A DNA stretch of 21,433 nucleotides from a virus. The notes below the pieces were generated by a model, which saw only the letters and a list, made by a program, of their open reading frames with translations, had not been told where the DNA came from and made no database searches. A program made the translations under genes and the position numbers. How positions within the stretch are numbered: the first letter of the stretch is position 1; each line of letters opens with the position of its first letter. Below are positions 1-8,560 of this stretch, one piece after another. The stretch is taken from positions 1 through 21,433 of IMG/VR virus record IMGVR_UViG_3300045116_000070; one strand, 5' to 3'.

Positions 1-2961
1 GCCGACCGTCGCGCCGTTCGGCGTGATCATCCCGGAGCGGCTCGGGGTGAAGAGTTCCGGGCCGCGCTCGCCCACGAGGTAGCTCGTCCCGCCGATCACG
101 GGTCCCCCGGAGGCGCGGCCTTCGAGTCCCGTCCTCGTCGTGAAGGGGTTCGGGAAGTCGGTCGATGTTTGGCCCGTTGGTTTCGCGCCGGCGGCGGCGG
201 GGTAGACGCTGCCGATGATGCCGATGGCGGCCTGCTGCGCCAGCATCTGCGCCATGGCGCGGCTGATCGATTCCAGGAACGAGGTCAGGTAGTCGCTCAA
301 CTGCTGCATCCGGCCCATGAAGACATCGAAGAACAGGTTTTCGAAGGCGTTCGACATCCCCTGCGCCGCCGCCTTGGCCACAGTCACCCCGTACTCGAAC
401 GTCGTCTTCGTGTTCTCCTCCACCCACTCCGTCATGCCGCGCTCGAAGCCCGGCTTGAAGCCTTCGCCGTACCGCTTGTTGACGGCGCGTTCGTAGCGGG
501 CAATCCAATCCAGTTGCGCCTTGTCGCCGCGCGCGTTCCAGCGCATGAGTTCGATTTCGCGCGCGGTGCGGTTGCGCTGGACTTCCCACGCGGAGAGGGC
601 GCGTCCCGTGATGAGGTCGATCTGATTGAGCGTTTCGATCTGGTCCTGCATCTGATACGTCCACCGCTTCCGGTTCTCATCCGCCTTGATCGTATACTGA
701 TCTTCAAGGCGACTGATGGCCTTCAGCATGTCGTATTTCCCGGCATATTTCTTTCGTAGGACGGCGATCTCCTGTTTCCCCCGCCACTCCTCGAAGGACA
801 GGCCGCTCATCGCCAGTTGTCGCGTCCGCTGCGCTATGTCATCATCCATCTTCAATTCCTGAATCGCGATCCTCTTCCGCCCCGCCGCGTCGATCTGGTC
901 CACAATCGCCAGCGCCTCCGGCAACCCCTTCGCCTTGTTGCGGAGGTCATCGATCATGGCCTCGTGCGCCACGATGGCGTTCTCGGCGTCGGTCTTCGTG
1001 AGCGCGGCCAGTTGTCCCGAGAGCTGCTTGAAGAAGCTCGTCTCCTTCTCCGCCACGGCGCCCATCTTCATCCCGTACCAGTCCGTCAGGGCCTCGAACC
1101 GCCGCTGGTTCTCCGGGTCGGCAAGACCCATGAAGTCCGCGCCGACTTCCGTGAACTTCTCGGTCGGGAAGAGGCGCTCGAAGAGGTCCTTGTACTCCCT
1201 CTCGATCTCCGCGCGCGCGGTCTCGAACTCCGACTGCAGATTCTTCGCGACGGCCCGGTTGACCTCCTCCTCGGCCTTGATCTGCTCGGTCATCTGCTCG
1301 CGGGTCAGGGTGAAGCCTTGCAGCGCGCGCGCCTTCTGGCCCGCCGTCATCGTTTGTTCTTCGGGCCGATCCATCGACGGCTTCAGTCCGGTCGGCGGCG
1401 TGTTGATGATGAGTTCACGGCCCGTTCCCACCCAGATAGCGTAGAGTTGGTCTCTTGTGCGTTCGGCAATCTCCAGTTCGGCCCTTAGTTGTTCTTCTGT
1501 CCACTTGATGTACTCTTTCGGAATGGCAAAGTGTCGCAGTCCAACCGCGGTCATTCCTTTTCCGAGTGGCGTGTTGTTCCACTCGGTTACGTTGCTGAGT
1601 ATCTTCTGAAGTTTTGTGGCCTTCTCGTTTGCCTCTTCATAGTTCCGTCTGATCTCGGGCTTCCAGATAAGCGGAATGCCTGTCAACATCAGGGTGCGCA
1701 TCGCGTTGGTCCAGTTCGTCGCAACGTTCTGAAGACCCCATTCCCCTTTCACCATGCCCGCGCGCTTCTTGTAGTAGAGAGCGTCATCTTCCTTTCCAGG
1801 CTTAACCATATCCGCGCCAAGCGCGAAGCCGCCGACCGCCGTGAAGATGATGGGGACCGAGATCGTTCCTACCGCCGCAAGGAACTGCTTTGTAAACGCC
1901 GGAGCCGCCATTTGCCCCCACGCTTTTCCCAAGTTTACCCACGTCCCCGATATGCTCACGCCGATGGCGCCTATTGCCGCCACAGAGATCGCCAATGTCT
2001 TGGCCGCCACCGCCGCTATGGCCAGCGCAGCCGCCAGGTCGCGCGCCCAGGCGTTCTGGGCGAAGAACCGCACCGCGGAGGCCACGCCTTCCACGACCGT
2101 GCGCAGGTCCTTCCAGATCGCGTGGACGCCCTCAATGATCTCGTCACGGTGCTTGCTCATGTAGGTGTTCAACTGCTGCGCCCATCGCACCATGTCTTCA
2201 TACATCGTCGCGAAGGCGGGGATGGACGTCGTCTCCCACGTGTTCTTGATGTCCGTGTAGGTCGAAGACCACGTCTTTTGGATGTCCTTGGACGCCTGCG
2301 CCGTGCCCTTCAGGTTGTCGGCGATGAACTGAAGCGCCGTGCCCTGCTGGACGGCGGTCGCCAGCATCTTCTGCCACTCCGGGCCGAGCTTCGTGCGCAG
2401 GTTGATGGCAAGCTGGTCGGTGGCGCGGGACTGGCCGGACATGGCGGCGCGGAGTTCCTGCGACATCTGGATGTTGGAGACCTGCCCGCGCGTGATCATC
2501 TTGATGCGGCCGGCGATGATGGCGAGGTTCTCCATGTCGCGCGGGTTCGCGAGCACGATGCCCTTGACGGAGAGGATTTGCAGCGCCTCGCCCAGTTCGC
2601 GGACGTTCACGCCGTAGGCGGCGGCGTACTGGCCCATCCGCAGGTACGTGTCCTTGGCGTAGGCCAGGTTCGTTTCGTAGATGTCCTTCAGGCTCGCCTT
2701 GGACGTGTCGGCGGTTTCCGTGAGGCTGGCGGCGATGGCAATCGTCGCCTGCCGGTAGTCGTCGGTGATGGCGACGACGCCCTGAAGCCCGGCTTTGAGT
2801 TGGCTGAAGCCTTGGAGGATGCTGTAGGTTTCGAGGAGGCCGGCGGAGACCTCGCGGCTGGCCTTGGTCATGCGTTGAATGTCAATGGTAATGTCTTTGA
2901 GAATCTTGCCGGCTTCATCTCGTGCGCTGATGATGATCCGTGTCGCGAGTTCAGTCGCCAT
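1..2961 (-). CDS. Tape measure protein (3' end beyond window)
   Basis: The frame is open from the ATG at 2961 to base 1, giving at least 987 residues with no stop, so the gene is cut by the left edge. The product would set tail length and form the core of the tail tube during assembly. The end of the visible part has a glycine-rich stretch with GERGPELFTP, which is typical of the C-terminus of lambda-type tape measures, so little is probably missing. The protein is rich in helical and coiled-coil sequence, with two hydrophobic stretches at roughly residues 305-336 and 355-380, as expected for a protein that contacts the host membrane during DNA entry. AGGAGA lies just before the start. The start overlaps the end of the chaperone extension by 11 bases, the normal lambda order G-T-H. 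Part of it (about 1490-1880) is visibly less GC-rich than its surroundings. Confidence 0.93.
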   Translation of the reverse strand, partial: MATELATRIIISARDEAGKILKDITIDIQRMTKASREVSAGLLETYSILQGFSQLKAGLQGVVAITDDYRQATIAIAASLTETADTSKASLKDIYETNLAYAKDTYLRMGQYAAAYGVNVRELGEALQILSVKGIVLANPRDMENLAIIAGRIKMITRGQVSNIQMSQELRAAMSGQSRATDQLAINLRTKLGPEWQKMLATAVQQGTALQFIADNLKGTAQASKDIQKTWSSTYTDIKNTWETTSIPAFATMYEDMVRWAQQLNTYMSKHRDEIIEGVHAIWKDLRTVVEGVASAVRFFAQNAWARDLAAALAIAAVAAKTLAISVAAIGAIGVSISGTWVNLGKAWGQMAAPAFTKQFLAAVGTISVPIIFTAVGGFALGADMVKPGKEDDALYYKKRAGMVKGEWGLQNVATNWTNAMRTLMLTGIPLIWKPEIRRNYEEANEKATKLQKILSNVTEWNNTPLGKGMTAVGLRHFAIPKEYIKWTEEQLRAELEIAERTRDQLYAIWVGTGRELIINTPPTGLKPSMDRPEEQTMTAGQKARALQGFTLTREQMTEQIKAEEEVNRAVAKNLQSEFETARAEIEREYKDLFERLFPTEKFTEVGADFMGLADPENQRRFEALTDWYGMKMGAVAEKETSFFKQLSGQLAALTKTDAENAIVAHEAMIDDLRNKAKGLPEALAIVDQIDAAGRKRIAIQELKMDDDIAQRTRQLAMSGLSFEEWRGKQEIAVLRKKYAGKYDMLKAISRLEDQYTIKADENRKRWTYQMQDQIETLNQIDLITGRALSAWEVQRNRTAREIELMRWNARGDKAQLDWIARYERAVNKRYGEGFKPGFERGMTEWVEENTKTTFEYGVTVAKAAAQGMSNAFENLFFDVFMGRMQQLSDYLTSFLESISRAMAQMLAQQAAIGIIGSVYPAAAGAKPTGQTSTDFPNPFTTRTGLEGRASGGPVIGGTSYLVGERGPELFTPSRSGMITPNGATVG

Positions 2962-3861
2962 GCGGCTTCTCCTGCTTGTCCTTCTCGGCGCGCTTGCGTT
3001 CCTCGGCCAGCGTCACGCGCTCGACGGCCCGGAGCTTGTGGAGCATCGCCTCGTCCACCTCGATGCCCATGCGCTCCGCCACGGCAAAGACGGCCGGATA
3101 GTCCAATCCCACCACGCCGAAGCCCGTCGCGCGCCACTGCGTGCCGGCGGCGTCGAGCAATTCCACGGCCTCGGCGTTTTCGTCATCGAGCGCGGGACAG
3201 GCGAAGGAGCATCCCGCGCATTCCTTCCCGGCTCTGTCCGGGTCCTCCGCTGCGCCGCAGGCGCGGCAGTAGTCGGCGCGCTCGCGGCTGACGGACCACG
3301 TCCAGAACTCGGTCAGTTTTTTACGGCGCCGCCCTTGCCCTTGCTGCGTTCCCGAATCTCGGCGAAGAGACTCAGGCAGGCGGCGTTGGGCGATCTGTCG
3401 AGCACGGCTTGATCGGCGGGGTCCGGGAAGACGACGGCCAGCGTCGCGTCGGCCACGGCGTCCACGTTCGCGATGCCGTCCGCGCGCAGGCCCTTCAGGA
3501 ACTCGGCGTTCGCCGCGCGCAGGGCCTTTTCCTCGCAGCGCCGCAGTCCGCGCACCGGGGTTGATAGCACGGGCCACTGCGCCTTCGGGATCGGCACGAT
3601 GCCCTTGCCCGCTTCCACGGGGTAGGTCTGCTTGAACACGTCGGCGTAGAGCGTGTCGATGTCCGCCTGGTCGGCTTGGTCCAAGGTCTCCTGCGCCTCG
3701 GTGGAGGGCCACAGGAGCGCAAGAACGGCGTCGAGAAGTTCCCCGGCGCGCTCCGTGTCGCCGGCGATCATCGAAAGCCCGCGCGCTTCCAGCCCTTTCC
3801 GTTCCGCGCGCAGCAGTCCGCGCGCCTCCCAGTCGCGTCCACGAATGCGGTACGTCGCCAT
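2951..3861 (-). CDS. Tail assembly chaperone GT fusion made by -1 frameshift
   Basis: A -1 shift at 3316-3322 would extend the 182-residue chaperone by 121 residues to about 303 residues, ending at the TGA at 2951. The extension begins LTEFWTW and has no start codon of its own near the junction, so it is best explained as a T-type domain reached only by frameshifting. It contains five cysteines spaced like a metal site (fusion residues about 199, 202, 215, 218 and 222), followed by a helical, charged C-terminus. In lambda, GT recruits tail tube subunits to the gpG-coated tape measure. The tape measure start overlaps the end of this frame, as in other phages with this arrangement. Confidence 0.85.
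3313..3861 (-). CDS. Tail assembly chaperone, gpG-like (unshifted product)
   Basis: This 182-residue acidic, alanine-rich protein lies between the tail tube gene and the tape measure gene, where lambda-like phages encode gpG, the chaperone that coats the tape measure before tube polymerisation. The start ATG at 3861 has AGGGAGA six bases upstream. The zero-frame gene ends with GTA AAA AAC TGA, so the stop directly follows a slippery heptamer. The family call rests mainly on position, size and the frameshift; no diagnostic domain motif was recognised in the protein itself. Confidence 0.85.
   Translation of the reverse strand: MATYRIRGRDWEARGLLRAERKGLEARGLSMIAGDTERAGELLDAVLALLWPSTEAQETLDQADQADIDTLYADVFKQTYPVEAGKGIVPIPKAQWPVLSTPVRGLRRCEEKALRAANAEFLKGLRADGIANVDAVADATLAVVFPDPADQAVLDRSPNAACLSLFAEIRERSKGKGGAVKN
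3316..3322 (-). promoter_or_regulatory. Programmed -1 ribosomal frameshift slippery site
   Basis: Read on the minus strand the heptamer is A AAA AAC in the zero frame of the chaperone gene, fitting the X XXY YYZ rule exactly. Both tRNAs can re-pair after a one-base backward slip. The zero-frame stop TGA follows immediately. The -1 frame is open for 121 codons downstream. No clear downstream pseudoknot or upstream stimulator was worked out. Confidence 0.85.
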
Positions 3862-3954
3862 GTGATTCTCCCTTCAAGAGAACGGCGCGGACTCCGGTTC
3901 GCAGGGGCCGGGAGACGCGCCGCGCCGCGCGCCCGCCAGGCCCCGGATGTGCTG
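3862..3954 (-). other. GC-rich spacer between tail tube and chaperone genes
   Basis: This 93-base spacer contains complementary arms GGGGCC at 3904-3909 and GGCCCC at 3939-3944 around a very GC-rich interior, so the message could fold here. There is no T tract after it on the minus strand, so it is not a convincing intrinsic terminator. It could damp read-through or stabilise the end of the abundant tail tube message. The chaperone ribosome binding site lies at its left end. Confidence 0.3.
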
Positions 3955-5481
3955 TCAGGCGTAGCTGGCCACGTCGTTGACCAGCGTGACCTTGATCGAG
4001 GTCGCGTCCGTGGCGTTGTCGTAGAAGGCGCGCCAGGCGAGTTCCTGCATGATGCCCTTCGGGCCGTCCACCGGCGGGGTCTTGCGCGTGTACTTGACCT
4101 CCGGGATGAAGATGGTCAGGCTGTGGGTGCTCTTGGTGAAGGTCAGTTGCAGGCTGCTTTCCGTCCCCGCGATGGCCTTGTCGAGGAGGCTGGCATCGAG
4201 GAAGATCGCCTTCAGCGTGCCCGTGATGTCCACCTTGCCTTCCGGCAGGTCGCCGCGCACGCCGGCGCCGCCGAGGCGGTAGTCGTCGGTCTCGATGTTG
4301 AAGTTGCATTCCATCGAGAACTCGCGGCCGGTGGCGATGGGGGAGCCGCCTTCGGACAGGGCGCAGTGCATGTTGAGCAGGCGGCTGAGGCTGGCGCCCA
4401 GGTCGGTCGGGCCGGTGGTCGTGAAGGTCCAGTAGGTGTTGAGGTTGTGGCCCGTGGTGGCCGCGAAGGTGACGGTGACGCCGTTCTCCAACTCCTGCGC
4501 GGAGCCGGTGATGGCCACGCCGGTCGCCTTCCACGTCACGCCGCCGTCGTTGGACCACTTGAAGGTGTCCGGGGTGCCCTCGGCGTCGATCTGAACCTTG
4601 TAGTTCGTCGTGCCGAGTCCCCAGTTGGCCGTGCCGAGCGTCACGTCGTCCAGGTCGGCGGTGACGGCGATATCCCACCGGTCGCCGGAGGTGTGGCCGG
4701 TCGTCGCGGCGAAGGTGATCGTGACGCCCTTTTCGAGGGTCTGCGCGGCGCCGGTGATCGCAACCCCGGTTGCCTCCCACGTCGCGCCGCCGTCGTTGGA
4801 CCACTTGAAGGTGTCCGGCGTCCCCGTGCCGTCGATCTGCACCCGGTAGCTGCCGGACGGGGTTCCGGTGAACGCGCCGCCGCTGGTCGCGTCGTTGAGG
4901 CCGCTGCCGGTGAACGCCACCGCGCCCACGGTCCCGAGACCGGAGAAGGTCTTTGCGCCGACCGTCGCGTTGTAGGGCAGCGTCGACGGCGGGCTGATCT
5001 TCGTCTCGTTCGCCGCGAGGATGCCGAAGGTGTGCACGAGTTCATCCGCGCCGCCGCTGGGGTTGAATGCCCACCGGTTGATGCGGCAACCGTTCACGTG
5101 GAAGGCCACGCGGCTGGCGAGGCTGAGGAACTGCCGCTCGATCAGGAAGCTCGGCTGCGTGTTGCCGGCGAGCTTGAAGACGTGCGTGTAGGTGCCGGAC
5201 CCCGTGGTCGTCGGCGCGCCGAACATGGCCCGCAGGTACCACCCGATGGCCTTCAGGTCGGCGGGGACGACGTAATCGCCGCCGGCGTCCATGTTCCCGC
5301 TGAAGGGTTCGGCGGCGTTGCGGCTGCCGGTGATCGTGGCGGGGTCCATCTGCTCGCGCGTCCCGATCACGTTGTTGCTGTTGAAGGGCATGGACCGGCC
5401 CGCCTTGACGGACGGGTCCGCGCCGTAGGTCGTCTCCAGGTCGAAGATGGTCCGCGTGGCGAATCCCTTGGCTTGCGGCAT
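3955..5481 (-). CDS. Major tail tube protein with two inserted repeat domains
   Basis: This 508-residue protein is probably the subunit of the tail tube. The chosen ATG at 5481 has AGAGGAGG a short distance upstream; reading further upstream gives only a GC-rich extension without a comparable site. Residues 1-160 and about 360-508 look like the tube fold (N-terminal TTYG and a C-terminal beta-rich part). Between them lie two near-identical units at residues about 212-275 and 294-357, each containing GTPDTFKWSNDGG and ending near FAATTGH, with a period of 82 residues. Such units recur in phage virion proteins and are probably surface-exposed decorations. The gene lies between the tail terminator and the chaperone, as expected for a tube gene. 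The family assignment comes from position and general character, not from a catalytic motif. Confidence 0.8.
   Translation of the reverse strand: MPQAKGFATRTIFDLETTYGADPSVKAGRSMPFNSNNVIGTREQMDPATITGSRNAAEPFSGNMDAGGDYVVPADLKAIGWYLRAMFGAPTTTGSGTYTHVFKLAGNTQPSFLIERQFLSLASRVAFHVNGCRINRWAFNPSGGADELVHTFGILAANETKISPPSTLPYNATVGAKTFSGLGTVGAVAFTGSGLNDATSGGAFTGTPSGSYRVQIDGTGTPDTFKWSNDGGATWEATGVAITGAAQTLEKGVTITFAATTGHTSGDRWDIAVTADLDDVTLGTANWGLGTTNYKVQIDAEGTPDTFKWSNDGGVTWKATGVAITGSAQELENGVTVTFAATTGHNLNTYWTFTTTGPTDLGASLSRLLNMHCALSEGGSPIATGREFSMECNFNIETDDYRLGGAGVRGDLPEGKVDITGTLKAIFLDASLLDKAIAGTESSLQLTFTKSTHSLTIFIPEVKYTRKTPPVDGPKGIMQELAWRAFYDNATDATSIKVTLVNDVASYA
4539..4818 (-). repeat. Duplicated coding segment in tail tube gene
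   Basis: A 34-bp stretch is identical at 4539-4572 and 4785-4818, 246 bp apart (82 codons, in frame). The flanking sequence on both sides is also similar, encoding two copies of a domain of about 64 residues. Exact identity at the DNA level suggests a recent duplication or ongoing gene conversion. Confidence 0.9.
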
Positions 5482-5567
5482 TGCAGTGTCCTCCTCTGTT
5501 TGGCCGTAGCCGATGGAGACACCCACCGGCCCGACTGCTCTCATAATTCCGCCCAGTGCGGAAGGTC

Positions 5568-6035
5568 TCACAGGTCTACTTCTCCCCCGATCAGGTGCGG
5601 CGCGCGCATGGACAGGAACGCGCCCGCAAGCCACATCGGAAACATGGCGCCGTCCTCATAGACCGTCTCGCGGTCGCTGATGGCGACGTTGTCGCTCAAG
5701 GTGCGCAGCGCGGTGTAGATGAGCGTTCCGAGCGCGTCGCATTGCGCAATGCCGGTGTACTTCGTCACGCCCGCCGCGGTCGTCTGCGCGCTGTTGGCCA
5801 CCGCCCAGTCCACGCGGAAGGTGTACGCGAACTCCTCCGCCTCGTCGCCGTCCACCGCGTGCGTCGGGCGAAGCACGATGCACGGGCACTGATCGACGCC
5901 GGGGGGGTTCTGTTCGTCCAGGCCGATGAAGATGAGCGGCGCCTTCCCGAACTGCGCCTGGCACCACGCCAGCAGGGCGGCGTCGGTGGCCAGTTTCGCG
6001 GCGGCGCGGTCGAGAATGGCCGAGAGGGTGATCAT
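5568..6035 (-). CDS. Probable tail terminator/tail completion protein
   Basis: This 155-residue protein starts at the ATG at 6035, which overlaps the stop of the preceding gene (ATGA), so translation is probably coupled. It begins with a helical segment (MITLSAILDRAAAKL), followed by an alternating beta/helical pattern, and has the size expected of a tail terminator that caps the tube and joins it to the head. Its place directly before the tail tube gene and after a gpZ/HK97-gp10-like gene matches the lambda order Z-U-V. I recognise no signature residues, so the call is by synteny and size. Confidence 0.6.
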   Translation of the reverse strand: MITLSAILDRAAAKLATDAALLAWCQAQFGKAPLIFIGLDEQNPPGVDQCPCIVLRPTHAVDGDEAEEFAYTFRVDWAVANSAQTTAAGVTKYTGIAQCDALGTLIYTALRTLSDNVAISDRETVYEDGAMFPMWLAGAFLSMRAPHLIGGEVDL

Positions 6036-6748
6036 GCCGCCCCCGCTTTCGACAGGTACGCCGCGAACATGCCCTTCGCGTCGATGTTCGAGCGCCAGAA
6101 GAGGCGGCGTTCCATGTTCCCGGACAGCCGGTCGATGATCTGACCCTGCACGGCGTCAAAGACCGGCTTCATCAGGGGCCGCGCCGGATGCACGATGGCC
6201 TTGCGTCCGAGCTTCAGCTTGGCGACGTTGAAGAAGCGCCGCATCCGCGCGGTGATGGGCCGCGTGAACTGCATCTGAAAGAGCCGCCCGGAGCGCGCGG
6301 CGCTGGGGGTGATCCAGCCGATGCTGATCTGGCCCGGCTGCCACTTGTAGCGGACGGCGCGCTGGAGCCTTTCGCCGCCGGCCTTCAAGCGGCTGTACTT
6401 CAGCACCTTCGGGGGATAGTAGCCACGGATTCTCTTCCCCTTGCGCATTCGCCCGCGCCCGCGCAGGGCATCGAGCACGCGCGTCTGCGTCACGCGCGAG
6501 AGCGGGGGCCAGGCCACGGCGCCGGGGTGCTCCGTCGCCATGCCGCGCTGAATCTCCCCGCGAATCCACCAACCCAGACTTTTCAGCGCGCTGTTGAAAG
6601 CGCCGGGGAAGGTCTTCGCCAGCCAGGCCATGTACGGCGCGGCGTTGCCCTCGATGCGCACGATGGTCGCCGCGACGGGGGCTTTCCCCTGCGCCGCTTC
6701 CACGCGGGCGAGTTCCTGGTACATCGCCGTGTTGATGGTCTTGGCCAC
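6032..6748 (-). CDS. Tail completion/virion morphogenesis protein (gpZ/HK97 gp10-like)
   Basis: This 238-residue, very basic protein starts with GTG at 6748, preceded by AGGAAAC; the first ATG in frame is eight codons later. The C-terminal part contains HPARPLMKPVFDAV, which resembles the conserved ending of minor tail or virion morphogenesis proteins of the gpZ/HK97-gp10 group, where an arginine-proline motif precedes a final helix. These proteins act at the head-tail interface during tail completion. A positively charged middle region (about residues 95-130) suits contact with DNA or with acidic connector proteins. It overlaps the next gene by four bases. Confidence 0.65.
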   Translation of the reverse strand: MAKTINTAMYQELARVEAAQGKAPVAATIVRIEGNAAPYMAWLAKTFPGAFNSALKSLGWWIRGEIQRGMATEHPGAVAWPPLSRVTQTRVLDALRGRGRMRKGKRIRGYYPPKVLKYSRLKAGGERLQRAVRYKWQPGQISIGWITPSAARSGRLFQMQFTRPITARMRRFFNVAKLKLGRKAIVHPARPLMKPVFDAVQGQIIDRLSGNMERRLFWRSNIDAKGMFAAYLSKAGAA

Positions 6749-6758
6749 GGGCGGTTTC

Positions 6759-7430
6759 CTACAGCGCGTTTTCCAACTGCTTGCCGATGATGTCCGACGC
6801 CGCGCCGATGCCGACGCCGTTCACCGTGTAGAGCTTCTTGCGCACGAGTTCCGTCGCCGTCCCCTTGGCGCAGATCACGAGTTCCCACGGGGTCGCGGTC
6901 GTGTCGATGGTCACGTCCCCTTCGGCCACGTCCTTGCAGAAGTCGGCGGCGGTCTGCACGGCGAGCGCGGCGGTCTCGGCGTCGCCGGCGGCGCTGGCGG
7001 CTGTGTCGGCGGCCGTCTTGGCCTGTCCCGCCTTCGTGTCGGCGCTGATCGCGTAGGTCTTGGCCGTGTCGGCGTCGTTCTGCGTCTTGTCCTCCTGCAA
7101 CAGCCCGTTCGTCACGGAAATGTGCGTCTCCGCGATGATCGTGTCCGCCGTGTCGTCGTCCATCGCCTGCAAGATGATGTCATAGGGCGTGCTGAGTTCG
7201 CTGTTGAGGTTCGTCAGGTTGATCGACGCCCAATAGAGGCTGTCCGTCGCGTCCCCGAAATCCGTGTTCTCGGTCGCCGCCGCCTTCGGGTTCACGCAGG
7301 CCGCGAGGTTCGTCTTCCACGCCAGTTGCCCGGCGTCGAAGTCGAAGACCTTCCGGTCGGACAGGCGCAACGCGCGGAAGTAGACGGACTTGCCGGCGGT
7401 GTGCCGGACGGTGAAAACCTTGCTCGCCAT
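6759..7430 (-). CDS. Putative virion protein with alanine-rich helical region
   Basis: This 223-residue protein starts at the ATG at 7430 with AAGGAAT upstream. The first 110 residues look like a beta-rich domain (VYFRALRLSDRKVFDF and following), similar in character to small decoration or baseplate domains. Residues about 125-165 form an alanine-rich segment with spaced acidic residues, probably a coiled coil, followed by a short C-terminal domain. I do not recognise a named family. Its place among head-tail connector and tail genes argues for a structural role such as a fibre or decoration. It ends ten bases before the next gene. Confidence 0.6.
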   Translation of the reverse strand: MASKVFTVRHTAGKSVYFRALRLSDRKVFDFDAGQLAWKTNLAACVNPKAAATENTDFGDATDSLYWASINLTNLNSELSTPYDIILQAMDDDTADTIIAETHISVTNGLLQEDKTQNDADTAKTYAISADTKAGQAKTAADTAASAAGDAETAALAVQTAADFCKDVAEGDVTIDTTATPWELVICAKGTATELVRKKLYTVNGVGIGAASDIIGKQLENAL

Positions 7431-7447
7431 GTGCGATTCCTTTCAGG

Positions 7448-7846
7448 TCAAGGGGTGACAATGCGGGCTTGCACGTCGGGGCGCGCGGCGTCAATGGCGG
7501 ACTTCATCTTCTCTAACATGGTGTCCTTGCACGGCGCGCACTCCCGCAGGTCTGCCGTCCCATCATCGAGCAGTCGCGGCACGGCCGGCGGCGGCGGGCG
7601 TTTGGCCGCGAGCGCCGTGGCATCGGCGCGTGAGAGGACGGCCCCGCTACACTGGCTGCACGCCCGTCCACTCGCGAGGCCGCGCAGAACACTGGTAATC
7701 ACCGCCGAGACGTGCCCGGTGTTGTCGTCCACGCGCGGGCACTTCACGCAGTATCCGGGACGGACGAACACGCGAGCGCCGGTCACGCGCTTCGTGACCA
7801 AGCATTCGTACCCTTCCGGCGTTATGGTTCCGACGCACTCCATCAT
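7448..7846 (-). CDS. Cysteine-rich protein, probably zinc-binding, unknown function
   Basis: The predicted product has 132 residues. I prefer the ATG at 7846 because AGAGGAG lies six bases upstream of it. The in-frame ATG at 7852 directly abuts that site, and a start further upstream would overlap the preceding gene. Eight cysteines occur, six of them as CxxC pairs (C33/C36, C63/C66, C103/C106) plus C4 and C15, which points to two metal sites or a redox-type fold. The C-terminus is helical. No function is assigned. It lies in the connector/tail region next to another cysteine-rich gene. Confidence 0.65.
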   Translation of the reverse strand: MMECVGTITPEGYECLVTKRVTGARVFVRPGYCVKCPRVDDNTGHVSAVITSVLRGLASGRACSQCSGAVLSRADATALAAKRPPPPAVPRLLDDGTADLRECAPCKDTMLEKMKSAIDAARPDVQARIVTP

Positions 7847-7857
7847 CGACATCTCCT

Positions 7858-8559
7858 CTATGAAAGCGTCACGGAACACGTTGCGCCGACGGACTTGGGG
7901 TTGCCGGACGGAGACAACTCGAACGTCCCAATGCAGTCGAACGGCACGTCACCGGCCAGATAGAACAGGTCGCGCTGCGCATTGGCACACCATGAGGAAA
8001 TCGTCAGCCGCCTCGACCCGCCGATAGTCAGCACCAAGTTGCTGTTGCCGCCGGCGCCGGAAAGCGAACCGCCACACTGCGTCAACGGTATCTCCCATGT
8101 CCCGTTCCAGTAGGAGCACGGCGTGAATGGGCCGCCCGTGAGCAGGCCGGAGATCGTCACCGACGCCGCTGTCGGGCTGGAGCCGCTGCACGCGATGCAG
8201 GCCGCCAGACACGCTTCTTCGGTGTCGTAGCCGGTTTCGCTTTCGAGCGTGTACTTGATGTACTCATAGGACATTTCATCGTAAGCACATACCCCGAACT
8301 CCGGCAGGTTGGCGCCCAGGATGCAGACGTGCTCCGTATACGACGGGGAGCCGGGACACCCTTCGTCCCACCAATGTTCCACCTTTACCTTGTAGTATTT
8401 CGTGGGGTCCGGGAAGGGTGCTGCCCCGCCGCGCGTCCGGTAGATTCTCCGCCGCCCCGGCAGCACGGCCACGGCTCCGGGAAGGATGGAGCACGGGCCG
8501 GTGCGCCCGATCAGGGGCGTCCCGGCGGCGGCAAGGCGCTTGGGGAGAAGAAGGGACAT
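7858..8559 (-). CDS. Cysteine-rich putative virion protein, unknown function
   Basis: This 233-residue protein has 12 cysteines, which is unusual for a phage structural protein. The ATG at 8559 follows the previous stop by one base and has AAGGAG a few bases upstream. The N-terminal 50 residues are basic and proline/glycine-rich. A central part contains WWDEGCPGSP and EEACLAACIAC, and the C-terminal third reads as beta strands with further spaced cysteines (GTWEIPLTQCGG, SSWCANA, FDCIG). There is no evident signal peptide. It could be a disulfide-stabilised or metal-binding receptor or decoration protein, but this is inference. No homologous family was recognised. Confidence 0.7.
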   Translation of the reverse strand: MSLLLPKRLAAAGTPLIGRTGPCSILPGAVAVLPGRRRIYRTRGGAAPFPDPTKYYKVKVEHWWDEGCPGSPSYTEHVCILGANLPEFGVCAYDEMSYEYIKYTLESETGYDTEEACLAACIACSGSSPTAASVTISGLLTGGPFTPCSYWNGTWEIPLTQCGGSLSGAGGNSNLVLTIGGSRRLTISSWCANAQRDLFYLAGDVPFDCIGTFELSPSGNPKSVGATCSVTLS

Positions 8560-8560
8560 G

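Noticed and set aside
1489-3291. Plus-strand open frame of about 600 codons
   Set aside because: It is the antisense of the tape measure gene, in register with its codons. The minus-strand product has clear tape measure features.
3317-4804. Upstream part of the long minus frame that contains the T extension
   Set aside because: It overlaps the tail tube and chaperone genes and has shadow-like arginine-rich composition. Only the part after the slippery site is likely to be translated.
3676-5661. Plus-strand open frame of about 660 codons
   Set aside because: Antisense to the tail tube gene and chaperone gene; low-complexity composition.
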